Shown here one piece after another: positions 32,280 through 41,389 of a stretch of 64,000 nucleotides of DNA. Source of the DNA: JALYRV01 sp040902895 (lineage in GTDB: Bacteria; Acidobacteriota; Vicinamibacteria; Vicinamibacterales; SCN-69-37); assembly GCA_040902895.1 (NCBI GenBank), contig JBBDWL010000049.1, positions 62,001-126,000 on the forward strand, in the 5' to 3' direction. The translations under genes were made by a program, and so were the position numbers. How positions within the stretch are numbered: position 1 is the stretch's first letter; every line of letters starts with the position of its first letter. A model generated the notes under the pieces. It worked only from the letters and a program-made list of their open reading frames with translations, was not told where the DNA came from and searched no databases.

Positions 32280-34809
32280 ATTCGCTCCTCAGACTCCCGA
32301 GCGGCTTGCGGACAATCACATCGAGGCTCGCGATGAGGCCGACCGCCAGCACCGTCGCGGCGGTGGCCGCCACACCGATCAGCGGAATCGCGGCCTCCCA
32401 TGCCCACTCCATCTGCAGCAGCCGCGTCGTGACGGCCCACGACAGCGCGACGGCGCCGGCCGCGCCGAGGATGCCGGCCAGACTGCCCAGCACCCCGTAC
32501 TCGACCGCCACCATCGCGGTGATGCGCGTCGTGCTCGCGCCGAGCGTGCGATAGATCGCCGCTTCGTAGTGGCGCTGGAAACGCGTCATGGCGACGGCGC
32601 CCACGAGAATCAGCATGCCGCTGGAAAGCGCAATCACGCCAACGATCGTGATGCCAAGCGTGATGTTGCGCACCACACCCTGAATCGTACGGATGATCTC
32701 GCGGATGTCGATGGCCGAGACGTTCGGATAGGCCGTCACGAGATCCCGCTGCAGGGCGGCGCGCGCCACCGGGTCGCGAGGGGCTCGCACGAGCGCAAAG
32801 AACGTACGGGGCGCATCCTCGAACGGACCCGGACGGAAGACGAACATGAAGCCGCCGCTGCGGGCTTCGCTCCAGTCCACCTCGCGGATGCTCGTGACGG
32901 TGGCCTCGATGACGCGCCCGGCGATGTCGAAGCGCATGCGATCGCCAATGCCGACTCCGCGCCGCGCGATGCCTTCCTCAATCGAGACTTCCGGCACTCC
33001 GCCCGCCGGTACCGGCCCCTCCCAGAGCCCTCCTTCCTGCATCACCTCGTTGGCCTCGAGATGCGACCGATACGTGATCACGTACTCGCGGCCAAGCCCA
33101 CGCCGCCGCACGTCGTCGTAATCGTCGAGGCCCGCATCGCTGCCCGACACGCCGACGACGCGCGCGCGCATGACGGGAATGAATTTCGCCGGCGCGATCG
33201 CCCGCTGGTCGACGAGCGTTCGCACGCCCGTCTCCTGATCGGGCTGGATGTCGATCAGAAACATGTCGGGCGACACGTCGCTGAGCTCGAGTGAAAAGGC
33301 ATTCAGCAGATTCGCCTGCACATGCTGGATCGCGAGAATGAAAAACGCGCCAAGCCCCACGGTCAGCAGCACGACTCGTGTCTGATTGCCCGGCCGTCCC
33401 AGGCTCACGACGGCATGACGCACGGCGAACCTCCGGGAGCGCGTGAGCGGACGCACCAGCCGCACGAGCACGCTCGCGGCCAGATGCAGGAGCAGCCCTG
33501 CGCCCGCAAGCCCGCCCATCACATACAGACTCGCTCTGAGCGACCCGGCCTGCCACGCGGCGACACTCGCGAGACCCGCGGCGACGGTCGCGTAACTGAG
33601 CCAGGCAACCCAGTCGCGGCTGCGAGCCTGCATGGCCGTGTCGGCGCGCAGCAGCAGCAACGGCTTGATGGCGCGCGTCTCGAGCAGGGGCACGAGCGCA
33701 AACAGGATCGACACGAGCAGGCCGACCGCGACCCCCTGCACCGATGCCGAAAGCGTGAGGGTCGGACGCCCCGACGGCAGCAGCACGACGAGCGATTCGG
33801 GGATCGCCGCGAGGGCGGCCGCCGCAATCAGGACGCCGGTAATGCCGCCGGCCACCGACAGCAGCCCCATCTGCGCCACATACGTGCCCAGCACCTGGCG
33901 CGACGACGCGCCCAGGCACTTGAGGATCGCAATACTCTTGATCTTCTGCTGCATGAAGACGCGCGTGACGCTCCACACACCGATGCCGCCGAGCACCACG
34001 ATCACGAAGCCGACGAGACTGAGATAGTCCTCCGCCATCACGAGTTCCTCGTTGATGCCGGCTTCCGTGCCGCGATAGTGCCTGATCTGCACGAACTGAT
34101 CGCGGTTCACGCGATTGAGGCGGCGCGACAGCATCAGCCCGGCTTCCTGCCTCTCTGTTTTCAGCAGGATGCGGTAGAACGCGCGGCTGCCGGTGGTCAG
34201 CAGGTTCAGGCGCTGCAGAGCGTGAAGGTCGATGAAGACGCGCGATCCGAGGGTGAAGGTGCTCACCTGCCGTCCCGGCTCTCTGGCGATGACGTCGCGG
34301 ATGACGAAAGGCTGTCCCGCTATCAGAATCGCCTCGCCGACGTCGAGGCCGAGCTGCAGCAGGAGATCCCGCTGCACGATCACGCCATTGTTCGCGAGCA
34401 CGTCGTACGAATAGGGGCGGCCGCTTTCGAGCTCGATCTGGCCGTAGAAGGGAAAGCCGTCCTGTACGGCTTTGAGCTCCACCATGCGCGCCCCCGGGCG
34501 ATCGGCGCGCACCGGTCGAACCATGGTGGATGTTTCAATCACGTTCGTGCGCTCGACGCCTTGCCGGCCTGCGAGAAAACGCTGAATCGCGGCGCTGGTT
34601 TCAGGACTCCAGGGACGGCTCGTCGAGATCATCACGTCGGCGCCAAAAATAGCTCGCGCCTCGCCAACCAGTGTGACGCGGACATTCTGGATGATCGATC
34701 GCAGGGCCACGATCGCGCCGACACCGATGGCGACGCAGACGTAGAAGAACAGTAGACGGCGCCAGACGGCACGGGTCTCGCGCCACGCCATGCGGAGGAC
34801 GAACCGCAT
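32278..34809 (-). CDS. YbbP-type ABC transporter permease (two FtsX-like halves)
   Basis: The 843-residue protein has an N-terminal helix, a large extracytoplasmic domain, then helix groups around residues 255-400, 400-500 and 720-840. FtsX-type sequences appear twice (MQQKIKSIAILKCLGASSRQV, and RFQRHYEAAIYRTLGASTTRI). This duplication with about ten helices is typical of YbbP/LolCE-like permeases. It forms a transporter with the ATPase encoded 2 nt upstream. The start RFVLRMAWRETRAVWRRLLFF is a standard YbbP beginning. Confidence 0.88.
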   Translation of the reverse strand: MRFVLRMAWRETRAVWRRLLFFYVCVAIGVGAIVALRSIIQNVRVTLVGEARAIFGADVMISTSRPWSPETSAAIQRFLAGRQGVERTNVIETSTMVRPVRADRPGARMVELKAVQDGFPFYGQIELESGRPYSYDVLANNGVIVQRDLLLQLGLDVGEAILIAGQPFVIRDVIAREPGRQVSTFTLGSRVFIDLHALQRLNLLTTGSRAFYRILLKTERQEAGLMLSRRLNRVNRDQFVQIRHYRGTEAGINEELVMAEDYLSLVGFVIVVLGGIGVWSVTRVFMQQKIKSIAILKCLGASSRQVLGTYVAQMGLLSVAGGITGVLIAAAALAAIPESLVVLLPSGRPTLTLSASVQGVAVGLLVSILFALVPLLETRAIKPLLLLRADTAMQARSRDWVAWLSYATVAAGLASVAAWQAGSLRASLYVMGGLAGAGLLLHLAASVLVRLVRPLTRSRRFAVRHAVVSLGRPGNQTRVVLLTVGLGAFFILAIQHVQANLLNAFSLELSDVSPDMFLIDIQPDQETGVRTLVDQRAIAPAKFIPVMRARVVGVSGSDAGLDDYDDVRRRGLGREYVITYRSHLEANEVMQEGGLWEGPVPAGGVPEVSIEEGIARRGVGIGDRMRFDIAGRVIEATVTSIREVDWSEARSGGFMFVFRPGPFEDAPRTFFALVRAPRDPVARAALQRDLVTAYPNVSAIDIREIIRTIQGVVRNITLGITIVGVIALSSGMLILVGAVAMTRFQRHYEAAIYRTLGASTTRITAMVAVEYGVLGSLAGILGAAGAVALSWAVTTRLLQMEWAWEAAIPLIGVAATAATVLAVGLIASLDVIVRKPLGSLRSE

Positions 34810-34811
34810 CT

Positions 34812-35513
34812 TTACCTGACGGCGGGGGCCTCTGCACCCCGATTTGCCTGCGTGATGCGTTCGATGCGGCCGTCGCGCAGCTGCACGGTGAGGTCGGCCT
34901 TGGCGGCCAGCTCGGGATCGTGCGTGACGAGCAGCAAGGTCGTGCCGCGGCGGCGGTTGACGTCGAGGAGGATTTCGATCACCTGATGGCCCGTGGCGCT
35001 GTCGAGATTCCCGGTCGGCTCGTCGGCCAGCAGCACCACAGGGTCGTTGGCAAGCGCCCGGGCAATCGCCACGCGCTGCTGCTCGCCTCCGGAGAGCTGC
35101 GACGGATAGTGGTGGCCGCGATCGGCCAGGCCGACATCGTCGATGAGCGCGGTCGCGCGCGATCGCGCATCCGGACGATCCGCGAGCTCGAGCGGCACCA
35201 TGACGTTTTCGAGCGCGGTGAGGGACGGAATCAGATGAAAGAACTGAAACACAATGCCGATGCGCTCGCCCCGTAGCCGCGCGAGGCGGCCCTCGTCGAG
35301 GCGCGTGAGCGTGACGCCGTCCACGACGATGCGACCGGATGTTGGCGCATCCAATCCTGCAATCAGACCGAGCAGGGTCGACTTGCCGCTGCCCGACGGT
35401 CCCGTAATCGCGGCCGCGCGACCCTTTTCAATCGTCAAGGACAGTGGATGCAGGATCGTGAGCTGCCCGGCGCCGCTCGTCACGACCTTCGTGACCTCAT
35501 GCAGCTCAATCAT
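34812..35513 (-). CDS. YbbA/LolD-type ABC transporter ATP-binding protein
   Basis: The 233-residue ATPase shows Walker A GPSGSGKST, the Q loop FQFFHLIPSLTALEN, the signature LSGGEQQRVAIARAL and Walker B VLLADEPTGNLD. It sits between the lipase-like gene and the permease in the same order of genes as the E. coli tesA/ybbA/ybbP locus, although here all three point the same way. Start ATG at 35513; the longer open frame upstream overlaps the preceding gene and is not used. Confidence 0.92.
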   Translation of the reverse strand: MIELHEVTKVVTSGAGQLTILHPLSLTIEKGRAAAITGPSGSGKSTLLGLIAGLDAPTSGRIVVDGVTLTRLDEGRLARLRGERIGIVFQFFHLIPSLTALENVMVPLELADRPDARSRATALIDDVGLADRGHHYPSQLSGGEQQRVAIARALANDPVVLLADEPTGNLDSATGHQVIEILLDVNRRRGTTLLLVTHDPELAAKADLTVQLRDGRIERITQANRGAEAPAVR

Positions 35514-35553
35514 TGCGGCGGGGCCCCCAACGCCCCGCTCCGCTCCTCGGCGC

Positions 35554-36315
35554 TCATCTGCGCTGGCCTGCGTCCGATGTGCGAGGAACGGCCTCGGCCG
35601 CCAGCGGTTCGAGCGCCTTCCAGACGGTGTCGGCGATTCGCCGCGAGCCATTGGTATTCGGATGCAGGCCGTCGGGCTGATTCAACGACGGAATCCCCGC
35701 GACGCCCTCGAGGAAAAAGGGGACGAACGCCACGTCTTCGTCCTCGGCAAGATCGCGAAACGCTCGGCGGAATTCAGCTGTGTACTCCGGGCCGAAATTG
35801 GGCGGCGCTTCCATGCCGAGCAGCAGCACCTTGATGCCGCGCGCTTTGGCATCACGGATGATCGCCGCGAGGCTGTCTTTCATCGCGTTCACCGGATTGC
35901 CACGCAGCCCGTCGTTGGCGCCGAGCGCCACGACGAGCACGCGCACGTTGCCTTCGAGCGCCCAGTTCATCCGCCGGCGTCCACCAGCGGCCGTATCGCC
36001 CGAGATGCCCGCGTTGACCACCTGCACGTCATAGCCTTCGCCCTGAAGCTTCTCGCCGATGACCGCAGGGAAAGCCTGCGACTGCGGGAGACCGAGCCCC
36101 GCCGTCAGGCTGTCGCCGAGAAAAACGATTCGCGGGCGCGCGGCGGCCCGGGCTTTCGCATCAGAAGGAGCGGCGGCCGGGGTGTTCGGCGGTGTGGCAG
36201 CAGGTGTGTCGGGGGTGCGTGCCGCGCCATTGCGATCGCACCCCGCCAGGAGTGCCACGGCAAGCAGCCCGCATGCGGCGAACCGCCGGCGCGAGTGAAA
36301 CATCAGGGTTTCCAT
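35554..36315 (-). CDS. TesA-like SGNH esterase, predicted lipoprotein
   Basis: The 253-residue protein has a lipoprotein signal (LLAVALLAGC with the lipobox Cys), a Thr/Pro/Ala linker and an SGNH hydrolase domain. Block I is VFLGDSLTAGLG with the nucleophilic Ser, block II has the Gly of NAGISGDTAAGG, block III is LGANDGLRG and block V is DGLHPN with the Asp-His pair. E. coli TesA is a soluble periplasmic lysophospholipase/thioesterase; this one would be membrane-anchored. A start at 36303 is also possible. The divergent peptidase gene begins only 15 nt away. Confidence 0.9.
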   Translation of the reverse strand: METLMFHSRRRFAACGLLAVALLAGCDRNGAARTPDTPAATPPNTPAAAPSDAKARAAARPRIVFLGDSLTAGLGLPQSQAFPAVIGEKLQGEGYDVQVVNAGISGDTAAGGRRRMNWALEGNVRVLVVALGANDGLRGNPVNAMKDSLAAIIRDAKARGIKVLLLGMEAPPNFGPEYTAEFRRAFRDLAEDEDVAFVPFFLEGVAGIPSLNQPDGLHPNTNGSRRIADTVWKALEPLAAEAVPRTSDAGQRR

Positions 36316-36330
36316 TATGCTACGTCCCTC

Positions 36331-37668
36331 ATGAAAGACGCGCGCCTCCGCCGTGTAGTTTCAACCGCCCTGCTGACGTCGGCCTGTGCCGTCACTGCCC
36401 TGTCGGCGCAAGTCGCGTTCCCGGCTGATCGCGTCCTCACGCATCGCGAGCAGGCGCCGATCGTGAAAGCCTGGATCCAGCAGCGCTTTACGCAAGTGCT
36501 GCCCGCCCTCATGCAGCGTGAAGGCATCGACATGTGGATCGTCGTGTCGCGCGAATACAACGACGATCCGGTGTTTCGATCGATGTCGCCGCTGACCACC
36601 TACGCATCACGCCGTCGAACGATACTGGTCTTCTCTCTGGGGCGAGGCCCTGCAGGGCCCGCGTTCGACGCCTTCTCCGTCGGCAGATTCGACTATGACG
36701 GCCTCTATACGGTCATCCGCACGCACAACGACGGGCAATGGGAAGGCCTGCGAACACTCGTCGAGAAGCGGCAACCGAAAACCATCGGCGTCAACGTGTC
36801 CGAACAACACGCGCATGCCGACGGTCTGACCGCCAACGAGCGCGACAATCTGCTGCGTGCGCTCGGACCGGTCTATGCGCCGCGCGTGAAGAGCGCCGAA
36901 AAGCTCGCGGTCGGCTGGCTCGAAACGAAGCTTCCCGAAGAGACGGCTGCCTACACGCACGTCATGCAGGTGGCGCACGGGATCATCCGCGACGCCTTTT
37001 CGAACAAAGTCATCACACCGGGCACGACGACCACCGAGGATGTCGTCTGGTGGATGCGGCAGCGGGTCGCCGAGCTGGGCCTGGGCGGGTGGTTCCATCC
37101 GTCGGTCAGCATCCAGCGCAAGGGCGGCGTGAAGGATCGCGACATCGTGATCCGGCCGGGCGATTTGCTCCACACAGATTTCGGTCTGGTCTATCTCGGC
37201 CTTTCAACCGATACGCAGCATCACGCTTACGTGCTGGCTGCGGGAGAGACCGACGCGCCCGCGGGCATCCGCGCCGGACTTGCCGCGGCCAACCGGCTGC
37301 AGGACATCACGATGGCCCACGCGAAGATCGGCGTCTCAGGCAATCAGGCCCTGGCGGGCGCGCTCGCGCAAGCGAAGCGCGAAGGCCTCGTGCCGACGAT
37401 TTATTGCCATCCGATCGGCTACCACGGCCACGGCGCGGGGCCGCCCATCGGCATGACCGACTATCAGCAGGGCGTGCCGGGGCGCGGCGACGATCTCTTC
37501 AGGCCCGACACGTGGCATTCAATCGAGCTCAATGTCATGCACAAGGTGCCGGAGTGGAATGGGCAGGCGGTGAGGTTTGCCCTCGAAGAAGACGCCGGGC
37601 TCTTCGCCGCCGGATGGCGCTGGATCGATGGACGCCAGGAGCGGCTCTATCTAATTAAGAGTTGGTGA
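36331..37668 (+). CDS. Secreted M24-family (Xaa-Pro-type) metallopeptidase
   Basis: The 445-residue protein has a signal peptide (VVSTALLTSACAVTALSA), a creatinase-like N-terminal domain (EGIDMWIVVSREYNDDPVF) and an M24 pita-bread domain. Metal-ligand positions are likely Asp in LLHTDFGLVYLGLSTD, His in YCHPIGYHGHGAGPP, and Glu in FALEEDAG. The family removes N-terminal residues before proline or acts on related substrates; the exact substrate is unclear. The ATG at 36331 is close to the divergent tesA-like start, leaving almost no room for two leaders. Confidence 0.85.
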   Translation: MKDARLRRVVSTALLTSACAVTALSAQVAFPADRVLTHREQAPIVKAWIQQRFTQVLPALMQREGIDMWIVVSREYNDDPVFRSMSPLTTYASRRRTILVFSLGRGPAGPAFDAFSVGRFDYDGLYTVIRTHNDGQWEGLRTLVEKRQPKTIGVNVSEQHAHADGLTANERDNLLRALGPVYAPRVKSAEKLAVGWLETKLPEETAAYTHVMQVAHGIIRDAFSNKVITPGTTTTEDVVWWMRQRVAELGLGGWFHPSVSIQRKGGVKDRDIVIRPGDLLHTDFGLVYLGLSTDTQHHAYVLAAGETDAPAGIRAGLAAANRLQDITMAHAKIGVSGNQALAGALAQAKREGLVPTIYCHPIGYHGHGAGPPIGMTDYQQGVPGRGDDLFRPDTWHSIELNVMHKVPEWNGQAVRFALEEDAGLFAAGWRWIDGRQERLYLIKSW

Positions 37669-37941
37669 ATTAAGAATTAAGAATTGCTGAGGGAGCGTTC
37701 CAGATCGCCGATCGCGCGCGTCAGATAGGCACGATGGGCATCGACGGTGGCGTTTGCGAGTTCGCGGCGCTTCGCCGCAAGCGCAAGCTCCCAGGCCTGG
37801 CGCTGCTCGATCCGCCGGCGCTCCTCAGGGCTCAACGCCGGCTTGACGTTGCGCACACTCTGCGCCTCGTCCTGCTGCGACTCGATGTTCTTCGACTCCC
37901 ACCCGCGTGCCATCGCAGTAATTCTGAATTCTTAATTCACC
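37664..37941. repeat. 15-bp inverted repeats flanking a small gene
   Basis: GGTGAATTAAGAATT (37664-37678) and its exact complement AATTCTTAATTCACC (37927-37941) flank the 78-codon gene between them. The left copy contains the stop codon of the peptidase gene and continues with further AAGAATT words. The right copy ends 5 nt from the stop of the nucleotidyltransferase gene. It may mark a small inserted cassette or arise from AATTAAG word repeats. Confidence 0.7.
37677..37913 (-). CDS. Small coiled-coil protein of unknown function
   Basis: The 78-residue protein is strongly charged and helical (SPEERRRIEQRQAWELALAAKR, then RELANATVDAHRAYLTRAIGDL). No known motif is recognised. It lies alone on the minus strand, bracketed by 15-bp inverted repeats that sit at the ends of both neighbours. 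Its stop lies within the left repeat. Coding status is moderately supported by codon composition like that of the neighbours. Confidence 0.5.
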   Translation of the reverse strand: MARGWESKNIESQQDEAQSVRNVKPALSPEERRRIEQRQAWELALAAKRRELANATVDAHRAYLTRAIGDLERSLSNS

Positions 37942-37946
37942 ACATC

Positions 37947-38798
37947 TCAATTTCCCTGCGTCCCGTCTCCGTCCACCTTGATCGCCTCGGTCCATGCCGC
38001 GACCTGTTTGGTCGTCATGTTCCCCAGTGGCGTGAGGCGTGCGTCTTCGTAGCCGTCGGCCAGGTCTGGCAGGTACTGCTGGCGCGACAGCACCGGTCCG
38101 TTGCATAGCCGATCGACCGGCACCGCCGACGTCATCTCCTCGATCAGACGGGTATTGAGCTCGGCCATCACCCAGCTTGGAATCAGCGCGCGGTTGTCGG
38201 GAAAAATGTAGCCGAACAGCACCAGATGGCTGTAGAGCACGCGCCAGTTCTGGGCGAAGCGTCCGATCAGGCGCGGCCAGTCGATGCGGTCGGCCCGCGC
38301 CTTGAGGATGTGCGCCACATCGGCGCCGTCGAAGCGCTCGCGCTCCTGAATGAACCCCTTCGACCAGATCATCTCTTCGGCGGGGCACAGCCGGACGTCG
38401 CGATCGAAGACGTGTCCCGCCGGGGCGAACTCGAACCAGAGGTCATCGACTTCGGCGATGCCGTTGCCCGAGCTGAAGATCAGGTCGATGAACAGTTCGC
38501 CCGGTCCGTGCACTTTTGCCAGCCAGTGGTCGAACCGCATCTCGGGCTCGAAGCCGTGCGACCGGAAGCTTTCCATCGCCTGCTCGACGACGTCGCGCTT
38601 GAGAAACAGGTCGAAGTCCTTGGTGTGGCGCTCGATGCCGGTGTACTCGGAGAACGCGTACGCGCCGCCGACCAGGAACGGAATACCTGCCCCGTCGAGA
38701 ATGTCGATGGCCTGGCGGTAGAACTGCCGGGTCTCTTCATCCGGGCTCGTGGGATTCGGGTTGTGGTTCAGCTGGAAGGGCTCCGGAAGTGCGTGCAA
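37947..38798 (-). CDS. Nucleotidyltransferase-fold protein
   Basis: The protein of about 283 residues has the pol-beta-like nucleotidyltransferase motif FLVGGAYAFSEYTGIERHTKDFDLFL, with GG followed by the D-x-D pair of KDFDLF, as in AbiEii/AadB-type or MNT-like enzymes. The C-terminal part is helical (RADRIDWPRLIGRFAQNWRVLYSHL). The role could be nucleotidyl transfer to a small molecule, RNA or protein. The start is a TTG at 38798 preceded by GGAGG (4-nt spacing). The divergent metallophosphoesterase starts 43 nt away. Confidence 0.75.
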   Translation of the reverse strand: MHALPEPFQLNHNPNPTSPDEETRQFYRQAIDILDGAGIPFLVGGAYAFSEYTGIERHTKDFDLFLKRDVVEQAMESFRSHGFEPEMRFDHWLAKVHGPGELFIDLIFSSGNGIAEVDDLWFEFAPAGHVFDRDVRLCPAEEMIWSKGFIQERERFDGADVAHILKARADRIDWPRLIGRFAQNWRVLYSHLVLFGYIFPDNRALIPSWVMAELNTRLIEEMTSAVPVDRLCNGPVLSRQQYLPDLADGYEDARLTPLGNMTTKQVAAWTEAIKVDGDGTQGN

Positions 38799-38840
38799 CG
38801 GTCCTCCACGCCTCGTCAGTGGCAAGAAGGATGCCGCGGC

Positions 38841-39623
38841 ATGCGCCTTGCTCGATCGCCATGCGTGGCCGACTCTCTCTCGCGCACGATCCGCCTGGCG
38901 GCGGTCGGCGACCTGCATTATTCGAGAAGCTCGCAGGGCACCCTGTTGCCGTATCTCTCCCACGTGCATGAAGACGCCGACGTCCTCGTGCTCTGCGGTG
39001 ACCTCACCGATTACGGGCTCCCGGAGGAAGCGGCCGTCCTTGCGCGCGACCTGCAGACCGCCGTGCGCATTCCCATGGTCGGTGTCCTCGGCAATCATGA
39101 CCACGAATCGGATCAGGCGCCCGAAGTGGCGCGCATCCTGCGCGAGGCCGGCCTCACGCTGCTCGACGGCGACACCACGGAAATCCGTGAAGTCGGCTTT
39201 GCCGGCGTCAAGGGCTTCTGCGGCGGCTTTGGCCGCGGTGTGCTCGGCGCGTGGGGCGAGGGTATCGTCAAGCAATTCGTCAACGAGGCCATCACCGAAT
39301 CGCTGAAACTCGAGAGCGCCCTGGCGCGCCTGCGCACGCCCGCGAAAGTGGCCATCCTGCATTACGCGCCGGTACGCGACACGGTCGAAGGCGAACCGCT
39401 CGAAATCTATCCGTATCTCGGGTGCAGCCGGCTCGAAGAGCCCCTGTCACGCTATTCCGTGTCACTCGTCGTGCACGGCCACGCGCATCACGGCACGGCC
39501 GAAGGTCACACCAGCAACGGCATTCCCGTCTACAACGTCTCGCTGTCGCTCATGCGCGAATCATGGCCGGATCGGCCATACCGCGTGCTGGAAGTCGAAA
39601 CAGCGGTGGAGATCCCAACGTGA
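38841..39623 (+). CDS. Calcineurin-like metallophosphoesterase
   Basis: The 260-residue protein has the five metal-binding blocks: AAVGDLHYS, LCGDLTDYG, GNHDHES, ILHYAP and VVHGHAHHGT. Such enzymes cleave phosphomonoesters or diesters, and the substrate is not determined. A GTG at 38865 is an alternative start; the ATG at 38841 has AAGGA upstream. The stop overlaps the start of the L,D-transpeptidase gene (GTGA at 39620-39623), so the two are translationally coupled. Confidence 0.88.
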   Translation: MRLARSPCVADSLSRTIRLAAVGDLHYSRSSQGTLLPYLSHVHEDADVLVLCGDLTDYGLPEEAAVLARDLQTAVRIPMVGVLGNHDHESDQAPEVARILREAGLTLLDGDTTEIREVGFAGVKGFCGGFGRGVLGAWGEGIVKQFVNEAITESLKLESALARLRTPAKVAILHYAPVRDTVEGEPLEIYPYLGCSRLEEPLSRYSVSLVVHGHAHHGTAEGHTSNGIPVYNVSLSLMRESWPDRPYRVLEVETAVEIPT

Positions 39624-40585
39624 GCATGAGAAAGAATCATTTGATCGCGGCCGCAGCGTGCGTCGTCCTTGTGTCGGCCGGTGCCGCAGCGCCCCAGCCG
39701 CAGTCCGGACTCTCGGCGGCCGACCGCGCGACCGCGAGCCAGTACAACCAGAAACAGGCGATTGCGCTGCAGGTCACACTCGACAAGGAGGGCTTCTCAC
39801 CGGGCGAGATCGACGGCACGCTCGGCAAGAACACGCTTCGCGCGCTCGAAGCGTACGAAGGCGCCCGGCGGGCGAAAGCGGTGCCGGCCGCCAACGGCGG
39901 GCTGCGCGAGCACACGCTGACGGCCGAAGACGTGGCCGGCCCGTTCGTCAAACTGCCGGCCGACATGATGGCGAAATCGAAACTGCCGCGCCTCGGCTAT
40001 ACCTCTGTGCTGGAAAAGCTCGGTGAGCAGTTCCATATCAAGCCTGCCCTGCTGCGGCAGCTGAATCCCCGCAAACGCTTCGCGGCCGGCGAAACCATCA
40101 AAGTGCCCGACGTCGAAGTCACGCGCATTCCCGATACGCGCGCCGAAGGCACGCCATCGAACTCCGGGTTCGGCAACGTCCTGGTCATCGTGTCGAAGTC
40201 GCGCAGCGCGCTGCAGGTGCTCGACCCGTCGGGCCAGGTCATCTTCCGCGCCGCCGTGACAACGGGCAGCGAGGAAGATCCGCTGCCGATCGGCGTGTGG
40301 CAGGTGAACTCGGTGAACCGTAATCCCGTGTTCAACTACAACCCGGATCTGTTCTGGGATGCCAATCCCGCTCACGCCAAAGCGAAGATTCCTGCCGGTC
40401 CGAACAATCCGGTCGGGGTCGTTTGGATTGATCTGTCCAAAGAGCACTACGGCATTCACGGCACCCCCGAGCCCGGCAAGATTGCCTATACCGAGTCGCA
40501 CGGCTGCATCCGCCTGACCAACTGGGATGCGCTCAGAGTCGCGGGCATGGTGACCAAGGGCACGCCTGTGCACCTGGTCGAGTAG
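39620..40585 (+). CDS. L,D-transpeptidase (YkuD) with peptidoglycan-binding N terminus
   Basis: The protein of about 321 residues has a signal peptide (LIAAAACVVLVSAGAAA), a helical peptidoglycan-binding-like region (QVTLDKEGFSPGEIDGTLGKNTLRALEAY), a LysM-like stretch (LGEQFHIKPALLRQLNPRKRF) and a C-terminal YkuD domain with HGTPEPGKIAYTESHGCIRL. The catalytic Cys lies in SHGCIRL. It makes 3-3 cross-links or attaches proteins to peptidoglycan. The GTG at 39620 has GGAG at good distance; an ATG at 39626 is an alternative. The M23 peptidase gene follows. Confidence 0.92.
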   Translation: MSMRKNHLIAAAACVVLVSAGAAAPQPQSGLSAADRATASQYNQKQAIALQVTLDKEGFSPGEIDGTLGKNTLRALEAYEGARRAKAVPAANGGLREHTLTAEDVAGPFVKLPADMMAKSKLPRLGYTSVLEKLGEQFHIKPALLRQLNPRKRFAAGETIKVPDVEVTRIPDTRAEGTPSNSGFGNVLVIVSKSRSALQVLDPSGQVIFRAAVTTGSEEDPLPIGVWQVNSVNRNPVFNYNPDLFWDANPAHAKAKIPAGPNNPVGVVWIDLSKEHYGIHGTPEPGKIAYTESHGCIRLTNWDALRVAGMVTKGTPVHLVE

Positions 40586-40617
40586 CATGAGGTGGCGGGC
40601 CGGGCCCGCCTCCCACC

Positions 40618-41340
40618 ATGCAGCCACAGATTCGCAACATCATCGCGGCCGGCGTCGCGGGCGTCGTCATCGGCGCCGGCGCGACGGCCGTGCTCATGGC
40701 GAGGTACGCGCGTCAGACAGGGAGGCCGGGCGTCGCGGCGCTGCATCCTGGTATCGATCCGGATGATGTCGTGGCGGTGCTCGATGTCGATTCGGCCCGG
40801 GCGAGTCAGCCCACCGCGGGCGCGGCCCGGCCCGCGCCGACGGAGCCGCGCCCGGTCGATCCAACCATCCCCCGCCTGACGGCAGGACGTGGCGACGTCA
40901 TCAGCGATCTGCGAAGCCGCCGCCTGCCGATTCCCGTGCAGGGGATCGACCCGGCAAGGCTGGTTCAGTCGTTCAACGACCGGCGCAGTGATGCGCGCAC
41001 GCACCAGGCGATCGACATCCTCGCGCCGCGCCATACCCCGGTGATTGCCGTCGAAGACGGCCGCATCGCCCGGCTCTTGATGAGCAGGGCCGGCGGCCTC
41101 ACGATCTACCAGTACGATCCGGACGACAAGTACGTCTATTACTACGCCCACCTCGAGCGGTATGCCGACGGCCTCAAAGAGGGCGCCAAAGTGCAGCGAG
41201 GGCAGCTTCTCGGATACGTGGGGAGCAGCGGCAACGCTCCGCCGGACACACCGCATCTGCACTTCGCCATCTACGAGACCACCGATGCCGGGCGCTGGTG
41301 GGAAGGCACGCCCGTAGATCCGTTTCTTGTGCTGCGCTGA
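40618..41340 (+). CDS. M23-family (LytM) peptidoglycan endopeptidase, membrane anchored
   Basis: The 240-residue protein has an N-terminal anchor (IIAAGVAGVVIGAGATAVLM), an Ala/Pro-rich linker and a LytM domain. Zinc ligands are visible as HQAID and the late HLHFAI, with the spacing of the family, and the strand set HTPVIAVEDGRIARL. It cuts peptide cross-links. With the upstream L,D-transpeptidase (32 nt apart) it forms a cell-wall remodelling pair. Confidence 0.88.
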   Translation: MQPQIRNIIAAGVAGVVIGAGATAVLMARYARQTGRPGVAALHPGIDPDDVVAVLDVDSARASQPTAGAARPAPTEPRPVDPTIPRLTAGRGDVISDLRSRRLPIPVQGIDPARLVQSFNDRRSDARTHQAIDILAPRHTPVIAVEDGRIARLLMSRAGGLTIYQYDPDDKYVYYYAHLERYADGLKEGAKVQRGQLLGYVGSSGNAPPDTPHLHFAIYETTDAGRWWEGTPVDPFLVLR

Positions 41341-41389
41341 CTCCCCTCAAACCTTTCCTGCCCCGCTCTCATCCAAACCCAATGACAGG

